In this document: in pieces, positions 59,150 to 64,000 of the stretch
Numbering within the stretch: position 1 is the stretch's first letter
Layout of the letters: each line of letters starts with the position of its first letter
Translations under genes and position numbers: made by a program
Notes under the pieces: model-generated
The model's input: the letters and a program-made list of their open reading frames with translations, nothing else
Told to the model about the DNA's origin: nothing
The model's database searches: none
DNA from: F23-B02 sp963620985
GTDB taxonomy: Bacteria > Bacillota > Clostridia > Oscillospirales > Oscillospiraceae
Assembly (NCBI GenBank): GCA_963620985.1
Contig: CAVFCI010000001.1
Location: 33,675 to 97,674 of the forward strand
Reading direction: 5' to 3'
DNA: 64,000 nucleotides

Positions 59150-60373
59150 TTATTCGGTAGGGAATACGCACAGCTCAATGTCGCTGAGCGGATAGCTTGC
59201 GCAGGGGTGTATCCAGCCGAATTTCTTGTCAGCCAGCCGTCTGCCGTCTGCGTCGGAGGGAATGTAGACCTCGCCGGAAACAAGCTTGGAGTGACACCAG
59301 CCGCATTCGCCGGAGCGGCAGTGCGAGGGAGCCTTGATGCCCGCCTTTTCCATTGCCCACAGCAGCGTCTCGCCGCCCTTGCAGGTAACGGTCTGCTTAC
59401 TCCCGCGGATATCTACGACGAGCCTGAACTCTCTGCCGTCACTGTCCTTGGGGAAGTCGGCGTTTTTCTGAACATTCATATAGTCGCCGCTCATTTCGGC
59501 TCTGTAGCGGCGCTTTTTAAGGCCGAGCTTCCGGCATTCGCCGATGCAGAAGTCGTACATTGCCTTCGGACCGCACATGAACACGGAGTAGTCGCCCTCG
59601 GGAGCGTACTTTTTTATCAGCTCTGCGGTCAAAAAGCCGTGCTCGTAGCCCTCCTTTTCCTCGTGCGACAGGATGTGAACGACCCTGACTCTGCCGTTTG
59701 ACCTTGCCGCAAGCTCCTCTATCTCGTCCTTTAACAGGATGCCGTCGGCGGTTCTGCTGCCGTAGAGGATGGTCATGTTAAAATCCTCGATGCCGTCGGC
59801 TATCGCCGCGGCCATGGAGTAAAACGGCGTAATGCCGCTGCCGCCGGCAAGGGCTATAACGTTTTTTGCGTCCTTGAGCTCCTGATAGTAGAAATCGCCG
59901 AGCGGGCCGCTTATGCTGACCTCGTCGCCCTCCTTCCAGTTGTCGAGTATCCATTTCGAGGCGTAGGCGGGGCTGGTGAGCTTTACGGTGAGCGTGTAGG
60001 AGGTGTTCTCCATGCCGAGAGCGTCCTTGGGGTTTGAGCGTATCGTATAGGGCTTGCTGACCGGCGCGCCGTCTATATTCAGCGACACGGAGACATACTG
60101 GCTTGCACGGAAGTAGGCCATCTCAGCCGTGCCCTTTGCCGCGTTCGGAACGAGGGTAAAGCTCTTTGCGCCGCCGTGATCGACGACCTTGGCTATCACG
60201 CAGTTCTGCACAGCCGGATGCAGGCGCTTTGCAAGCTCGTTGGGGTTATACCACGAGCTGGGGATGCTGGCCTCCGCCGCCTCAATGTGCTTCGTGCGGG
60301 TCTTGACCTCGCCTAAGAAGGGGAACGGCGTGAGCCCCTTCAAGCCCTTTTTGCTGTAGTTGTATTTTGCCAT
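59150..60373 (-). CDS. Ferredoxin-reductase-type flavoprotein with C-terminal [2Fe-2S] domain
   Basis: A 407-residue cytoplasmic electron-transfer protein: an FAD-binding beta barrel (YFRASQYVSVSLNIDGAPVS; KPYTIRSNP), an NAD(P)-binding domain (VIALAGGSGITPFYSMAAAI; MCGPKAMYDF), and a plant-type ferredoxin domain with CRSGECGWC and a fourth Cys in IHPCASYP. It should move electrons between NAD(P)H and an oxidase or reductase partner. That partner is likely the CrtI-like flavoprotein encoded 1 nt upstream. About 60 extra N-terminal residues precede the barrel. AAGGAGGGCAAGTAAG precedes ATG within the upstream gene. Confidence 0.9.
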   Translation of the reverse strand: MAKYNYSKKGLKGLTPFPFLGEVKTRTKHIEAAEASIPSSWYNPNELAKRLHPAVQNCVIAKVVDHGGAKSFTLVPNAAKGTAEMAYFRASQYVSVSLNIDGAPVSKPYTIRSNPKDALGMENTSYTLTVKLTSPAYASKWILDNWKEGDEVSISGPLGDFYYQELKDAKNVIALAGGSGITPFYSMAAAIADGIEDFNMTILYGSRTADGILLKDEIEELAARSNGRVRVVHILSHEEKEGYEHGFLTAELIKKYAPEGDYSVFMCGPKAMYDFCIGECRKLGLKKRRYRAEMSGDYMNVQKNADFPKDSDGREFRLVVDIRGSKQTVTCKGGETLLWAMEKAGIKAPSHCRSGECGWCHSKLVSGEVYIPSDADGRRLADKKFGWIHPCASYPLSDIELCVFPTE

Positions 60374-60374
60374 C

Positions 60375-61922
60375 TTACTTGCCCTCCTTCATGTCCAGAA
60401 GCATATATCTTGCCTGCTCTGCGCCGGACAGATATGCCTGACTGTAGCCGTCCATCTGGGTGCCGTGGCCGCCAACGAAGCGCAGCCCCTTGATCGTATA
60501 ATCCTCATGGTGGCCGGACTGCACACGGGGGAACATGCCGTCCCAGGTCATCGGCTCGTAGCCGTAAACGTCGCCCTTGGGAGTTCCGAGGTAGCGGGCC
60601 CATGTCATGGGGGAGGCGACGACCATCTCCTCTATGTGGCTCCGGAGATCGCAGCCTGTCACCTCCTCGTAGCGCTCGACGCATTCTCTTGCGATACGGT
60701 CCTTTATTTTGAAATACTCCTCCTCGGTGACGTTTTCAAACGGATCGCCGGTGTAGAATTTTGAAAACTGTATGAACGCTCTGCCCTCACCGGCGGCGTC
60801 GGGCAGCGCATTTGTAAGCACTGTGCAGGTTATGTCCCTGTGCGTGTCGATAGAGTCCGACAGCCTGTACTGATTGCGGTTGTTGGGGTCATAGCGCATG
60901 AAGGTATCGTAGTTTTTAAGACCTATCTCCTCGGCGGAGGCATCAAGGCCGAGATACACGGTGAAGGCCGCCTGAGCAAGCTTCCTTGCGTTCATCGCCT
61001 TTCTGTCGCGCTCGGGGACCTCCTTGGGGTCTACCATCCGGTCGAACACGACATGGGGCATGAGATTTGATATAACGCGGCTGCACTCTATATATTCGCC
61101 TCCGGCAAGGCGAACGCCTCTGACCTCGTTGTTTTTTATGTCTATCTCGGACACGGCTGTGTTGTACCAGATATCGCCGCCGAGCTCACGGATCCTCGTG
61201 TCGAAGGCCATAGATATCTCGTGACTGCGGTTTTTTGCAAACCACGGCAGGTGGGTAAGATAAACATAGGTCATATAGGTGTACACCGCGAAGGACATTT
61301 TGGACGAGTCTGCGGCTACATAGGTCCAGTACGATTCAAAGATATTGCGCGCCTTTTCAGGAACGCCTATCCTCACGAGCATCTCCTCACAGGGCACGGG
61401 AACTACGCGCATAAGGTCGTAATACTTCAGCAGCATCTCGACCTTCTGCGGCGGGCTGGGCTCATTGTGGCGCTCTGCGAGCCAGTCCACGCCGTCATGC
61501 AGCATTCTTCCGAGCTCCATAACGGTCGTCATGGATTCTCTCGAGCCCGGCACCTGACGCTCCATTTCGTCGATGAAGTTCTGCACGCCCGCAGGCATCG
61601 AGACATTGAAGCCGTCGGCATCGGTAGCGATCGAGGCGAAGGATTCGTTTGCCGAGCACCACTCAACGTCGAGCTTATACCGATCCTGAAGCAGCTTGCG
61701 GACAGCGCCGAGAGGCCGCCCATCCTTGCCATCGCCCATCTGACACAGCTCGTGCAGCGTGGCCTCGAATTCGTATTCGCCTCTCCTGAAGCTGGTGGCG
61801 CAGCCGCCCGGCAGATTGTGCTTTTCCAGCACCAGCACCTTTTTCCCCTCGGTCGCAAGGTAGCAGGCTGCGGAAAGGCCGCCGTTGCCTGCACCGACAA
61901 CAATTACATCGTATTTTTGCAT
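60375..61922 (-). CDS. CrtI/phytoene-desaturase-like FAD-dependent oxidoreductase
   Basis: A 515-residue flavoprotein with a Rossmann motif VVGAGNGGLSAACYLATEGK, LEKHNLPGGCATSFRRGEYE, and a C-terminal LRFVGGHGTQMDGYSQAYLS FAD segment. The family includes carotenoid desaturases, isomerases and retinol saturases, but many gut Clostridia members lack carotenoid genes and their substrates are unknown. No isoprenoid gene is nearby. AGGAGGAGCAAG precedes ATG. It is divergent from a GntR regulator and co-transcribed with a reductase, so the pair probably reduces or desaturates a small lipophilic or aromatic compound; that is inference. Confidence 0.88.
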   Translation of the reverse strand: MQKYDVIVVGAGNGGLSAACYLATEGKKVLVLEKHNLPGGCATSFRRGEYEFEATLHELCQMGDGKDGRPLGAVRKLLQDRYKLDVEWCSANESFASIATDADGFNVSMPAGVQNFIDEMERQVPGSRESMTTVMELGRMLHDGVDWLAERHNEPSPPQKVEMLLKYYDLMRVVPVPCEEMLVRIGVPEKARNIFESYWTYVAADSSKMSFAVYTYMTYVYLTHLPWFAKNRSHEISMAFDTRIRELGGDIWYNTAVSEIDIKNNEVRGVRLAGGEYIECSRVISNLMPHVVFDRMVDPKEVPERDRKAMNARKLAQAAFTVYLGLDASAEEIGLKNYDTFMRYDPNNRNQYRLSDSIDTHRDITCTVLTNALPDAAGEGRAFIQFSKFYTGDPFENVTEEEYFKIKDRIARECVERYEEVTGCDLRSHIEEMVVASPMTWARYLGTPKGDVYGYEPMTWDGMFPRVQSGHHEDYTIKGLRFVGGHGTQMDGYSQAYLSGAEQARYMLLDMKEGK

Positions 61923-61977
61923 CTTGCTCCTCCTTCTACTGAATTATATCTTGATTATTCCGCGTTCGTGTTATATC

Positions 61978-61994
61978 CTGTGGCTATACCACAG
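61978..61994. promoter_or_regulatory. Candidate operator, CTGTGG-N5-CCACAG
   Basis: A perfect 6-bp inverted repeat with a CTATA spacer lies in the divergent region between the flavoprotein gene and the GntR gene. Its position about 55-70 nt upstream of the flavoprotein start fits a regulator-binding site. Confidence 0.45.
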
Positions 61995-62099
61995 CTTTAT
62001 TATAAACCATATCAGCGGAAAGCGACAGCCCGAAGCTGTTAATTGAATAACGAAATATACTTTTCGTTTTTGTGTATTTTATTCAGAAAATGCGGCTGT

Positions 62100-62119
62100 T
62101 GGCCTAAAAAGTCCGGCCA
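62100..62119. promoter_or_regulatory. Second inverted repeat, TGGCC-N10-GGCCA
   Basis: A 5-bp inverted repeat lies 24 nt upstream of the GntR start codon. It may serve autoregulation, but short arms make chance likely. Confidence 0.3.
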
Positions 62120-62142
62120 GTCTGCCTAATAAGGAGTTTTTT

Positions 62143-62853
62143 ATGGAAAAAGAACGCAGCGAATCTCTGAAAAAAAGCTTCACGCGCATGATGCAGGCGA
62201 GAATACTGTCGGGAGAGCTCAAGCCCGGCGACAGGCTCCTGCCGGAGCGCGAGCTCGCAGAAGAAGCGGGGATCAGCCGCGGCTCGGTCAATCAGGGGCT
62301 GCTCGATCTTGAGCGCATGGGCTTTCTGCGCATAGTGCCGCGAAAGGGAGCCTTCGTGACAGATTTCATGTCCTCGGCGAATGTCGAAACGCTTGCGGCC
62401 ATCATGAGCTATGACTCCGCGCTCATCGACCCCGAGCTTTTCCGCGATCTCATGGCAATGCGCACGCTCGTCGAGTGCGAGTGCGTCCGCCTTGCCTGCG
62501 AAAGGATCGGTACGGCGGAAATAAGCATTCTCAACGAGCTCACAAACAGGATATACTCAGTCGGGCAGGAGGACATTCCCGCCGTGCTCTACGATTATCA
62601 TTACCGCCTGATCGAGTTTTCCGGCAACAAGGCGTATCTGCTCCTGTTTCGCAGCTTCAGCAAAATGCTGCACAGGCTCATTGAGCTGCACTACTCGAGC
62701 CCGGGCGAGGCAGAACGGGCGCTGCCTGCCTATCACGAGCTGAGCTCGGCGATAAGCATCGGCGACGCTGCCGCCGCAGGCCGCAGCATCAGCCGCATCC
62801 TCGACACTGCCTCGGACTGCCTGAACAAGCAGCTGCCCGCGGGACTTTTTTGA
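62143..62853 (+). CDS. GntR/FCD-family transcriptional regulator
   Basis: A 236-residue regulator. Residues 8-75 are a GntR winged helix (ILSGELKPGDRLLPERELAE then EAGISRGSVNQGLLDLERMG). Residues 90-225 are an FCD domain with metal/ligand residues in RTLVECECVRLAC, YDYHYRLIEFSGN, and HELSSAISIGDAA. FCD regulators respond to carboxylic acids or related metabolites. It is divergent from the flavoprotein pair and is its probable regulator. AAGGAG lies 8 nt before ATG. Its last codons (GLF-stop) are contributed by a half copy of the GTCAAAAAAGTC repeat. Confidence 0.92.
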   Translation: MEKERSESLKKSFTRMMQARILSGELKPGDRLLPERELAEEAGISRGSVNQGLLDLERMGFLRIVPRKGAFVTDFMSSANVETLAAIMSYDSALIDPELFRDLMAMRTLVECECVRLACERIGTAEISILNELTNRIYSVGQEDIPAVLYDYHYRLIEFSGNKAYLLLFRSFSKMLHRLIELHYSSPGEAERALPAYHELSSAISIGDAAAAGRSISRILDTASDCLNKQLPAGLF

Positions 62854-62866
62854 CAATGACAAACTG
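62841..62866 (+). repeat. Half copy of the long hairpin repeat
   Basis: GGGACTTTTTTGACA, a TGACA-containing 5-nt insertion, then AAACTG matches one arm of the repeat at 59034-59077. It overlaps the 3' end of the GntR gene and supplies its stop codon. Confidence 0.65.
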
Positions 62867-62867
62867 A

Positions 62868-62910
62868 GGCTCCCGTCCGAGGACGGGAGCCATAACTTTT
62901 TATTTTCTTT
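62868..62910 (+). terminator. Terminator after the GntR gene
   Basis: GGCTCCCGTCC and GGACGGGAGCC form an 11-bp stem, followed by ATAACTTTTTATTTTCTTT. Confidence 0.88.
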
Positions 62911-62928
62911 ACTTCCGATAGGAGCTTT

Positions 62929-63155
62929 TCAGCTCAAAAGAGAGTCGAGATAGCCTCGTATCGTCGATCTGCTCATCGAGCCGGTGCTCGTTGTGTAAAC
63001 ATTGCCGCTGCGTTCGTTAAAGGTGGTCTGCGGTATCGAGGATACGCCGTAGGCGTCAAAATATACGGGGGGAGGTATAGCCGTTTTGTGCAGCGAAGCT
63101 CAGCGCCCTGAGAAAGACCTTGTGCTTTTGTCCGCTCCGCCGGCAAAACATGAGA
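62929..63155 (-). pseudogene. Frameshifted thioredoxin-like protein remnant
   Basis: The minus strand encodes VYFDAYGVSSIPQTTFNERS and a tail ending RGYLDSLLS-stop, which matches the C-terminal half of thioredoxin/TlpA-like proteins including the cis-proline region (SIPQTTF). Upstream, a second frame encodes KVFLRALSFAAQNGYTSP. The two join correctly if one base is removed from the CCCCCC run at 63067-63072, giving AAQNGYTSPVYFDAYGV. The CxxC-bearing N-terminal half and start are missing. It is therefore a decayed fragment with a homopolymer frameshift. A sequencing error could explain the frameshift but not the missing front half. Confidence 0.6.
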
Positions 63156-63173
63156 TGTACAGCGGCAGAAGCG

Positions 63174-63248
63174 TCAGCTTAAACCGATTATTATAAAGAT
63201 GATGAGAAGAGCAATGGCAAGAAAGGCAAGCAAGAACAGTAAGCTCAT
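63174..63248 (-). CDS. 24-residue hydrophobic peptide
   Basis: AAAGGAG lies about 9 nt before ATG 63248, which opens MSLLFLLAFLAIALLIIFII ending IGLS, then stops at 63174. Almost the whole peptide is one transmembrane helix without charged residues. It resembles in size the membrane-active peptides of type I toxin systems and small membrane regulators, but there is no antisense RNA evidence. It lies between the alarmone synthetase gene (15 nt upstream on the same strand) and the thioredoxin remnant, so it may be co-transcribed with the synthetase. Confidence 0.5.
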   Translation of the reverse strand: MSLLFLLAFLAIALLIIFIIIGLS

Positions 63249-63263
63249 GATATCAGTCTCCTT

Positions 63264-63923
63264 TTAATTCGGGAGCTGCGCGGCCTCGGCGGCCTTTATG
63301 CGAAGGTACATATCCTGCATCTGCCGGTCGATATCGGCTATCTTGCCGGCGCAGGAGAGCATTTCCTCGTTGATGCTCTCCGGCAGGGTGGACTTATCCA
63401 CCTTGTAGCGTATATCGTGCTCGAGGCTCGCCCAGAAGTCCATTGCAATGGTGCGTATCTGGATCTCGGCGGTGATGTGTTCGGTGCGGTCGGACAGGTA
63501 AACCGGCACACGGATGTCCAGATGCAGGGAGCGATAGCCGTTATAGTTCGGCGTTTCGATATAGTCCTGCCGCTTGACGATCTCAATATCCGCCTGCCGC
63601 TCGAGCATTTCCGCAACGCGGTACACGTCGTCTATGTAGCTGCATACAACGCGCACACCGGCAATGTCGTTTATGTTCTCTCGCGCAGCCTTGATGGTGA
63701 GCGGCAGCTCCTTTTTCCGAAGCTTTGCCGCAATGCTCTCGGGGCTCTTTACGCGCCCCTCGATGTGATGTATGGGGTTTCTCGCGTAAAGCGTCTCAAA
63801 CTCGTGGTTGAGTATCTCAAATTTGAGCGATAACTGCTTTACCGCCGCATTGTAGAGATTTCGCATCAGAAGCACCTCATGAGGGTCATCTGTCAGCGGC
63901 GATGCGTTTTTCGCTTTTACCAT
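63264..63923 (-). CDS. Small alarmone synthetase (RelQ/YjbM-like)
   Basis: A 219-residue RelA/SpoT synthetase-domain protein without hydrolase, TGS or ACT domains. Synthetase features are SPESIAAKLRKKELPLTIKA, NDIAGVRVVCSYIDDVYRVA, the catalytic GYRSLHLDIRVPV region and TAEIQIRTIAMDFWASLEHD. It makes (p)ppGpp from ATP and GDP/GTP. ATG 63923 with GAAGGG upstream is chosen; a longer frame from 63992 would start within an intergenic repeat and has no ribosome binding site. An HD hydrolase that could degrade its product is encoded at 18757-19323, in a separate operon. Confidence 0.93.
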   Translation of the reverse strand: MVKAKNASPLTDDPHEVLLMRNLYNAAVKQLSLKFEILNHEFETLYARNPIHHIEGRVKSPESIAAKLRKKELPLTIKAARENINDIAGVRVVCSYIDDVYRVAEMLERQADIEIVKRQDYIETPNYNGYRSLHLDIRVPVYLSDRTEHITAEIQIRTIAMDFWASLEHDIRYKVDKSTLPESINEEMLSCAGKIADIDRQMQDMYLRIKAAEAAQLPN

Positions 63924-63944
63924 CTGTTGTTTCCCTTCTTTTTT

Positions 63945-63975
63945 TAGCTGACGGGAGTTGAACCCTGCCGGTTTT
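63945..63975 (-). repeat. Intergenic repeat, copy C
   Basis: AGCTGACGGGAGTT then GAACCCTGCCGGTTTT is the reverse complement of copy B (5158-5189) with two substitutions. It lies directly upstream of the alarmone synthetase gene. Confidence 0.7.
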
Positions 63976-64000
63976 GACAGGCTGATTTTCACCCATGCGG
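63971..64000. repeat. Second copy of GTTTTGACAGGCT-N8-CCCATGCGG
   Basis: Matches 50767-50796 with identical 8-nt spacing and is cut by the window edge. It abuts repeat copy C, so the two elements may be parts of one larger mobile or structural unit. Confidence 0.6.

Overview
The window is a chromosomal segment of a Gram-positive, low-oxygen-adapted Clostridia, most likely an Oscillospiraceae/Ruminococcaceae-type gut anaerobe. The evidence is a ferredoxin-dependent 2-oxoacid oxidoreductase operon, sporulation genes (YqfC, YqfD, a YlbJ-like protein), S-layer homology domains, HPr, lipoprotein signals, AGGAGG-type ribosome binding sites and moderately high GC. No rRNA, tRNA, CRISPR array, insertion sequence or prophage gene was seen. 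Species assignment is inference only.

0-6.8 kb is accessory: the end of a leucine-rich-repeat protein, a DUF1836 regulator that appears to start at AUA, DegV, small membrane and secreted proteins (two in an AT-rich patch), a cluster of perfect palindromes, and an ECF sigma factor with a DUF4367 partner. 6.8-13.8 kb is one cobalamin-riboswitch operon: a 13-codon leader ORF, a secreted beta-propeller/SLH protein, a DUF4430 (transcobalamin-like) lipoprotein, and a complete ECF transporter (EcfT, fused EcfAA, S component). I read it as a surface-capture plus uptake system for cobalamin or a corrinoid. 14.0-17.5 kb holds a P-loop ATPase and a four-subunit VOR/KOR-type oxidoreductase.

17.6-26.4 kb, all on the minus strand and tightly packed, encodes a partner-switching signalling set (membrane SpoIIE-type phosphatase with its own RsbW-like kinase domain, STAS protein, HD hydrolase, STAS-kinase fusion) below an MFS transporter, a lipoprotein alpha/beta hydrolase, a C69 dipeptidase and a membrane protein. 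26.8-33.2 kb holds NUDIX, MurA, WalJ-like MBL protein, RlmH, DUF2007, phosphohexomutase and a split chromate transporter.

33.2-46.0 kb is housekeeping: YlbJ-like, then YqfC-YqfD-PhoH-YbeY-Era-YqzL-RecO-MutS2 (Bacillus order with several genes missing), HPr, EamA transporter, UvrC, RsmD, CoaD and a coiled-coil protein. 46.2-50.7 kb is the str operon (rpsL, rpsG, fusA, tuf). 51-59 kb carries DUF4830, RsuA-type pseudouridine synthase, a PucR/CdaR regulator, ftsE-ftsX, a tiny exported protein where an EnvC-like hydrolase activator might be expected, an S41 protease, GreA, and LysRS with a C-terminal tRNA-binding domain. 59.1-62.9 kb is a two-gene redox pair (ferredoxin-type reductase and CrtI-like flavoprotein) divergent from a GntR/FCD regulator. 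The end contains a frameshifted thioredoxin-like remnant, a 24-residue hydrophobic ORF, and a small alarmone synthetase preceded by a repeat found elsewhere in the window.
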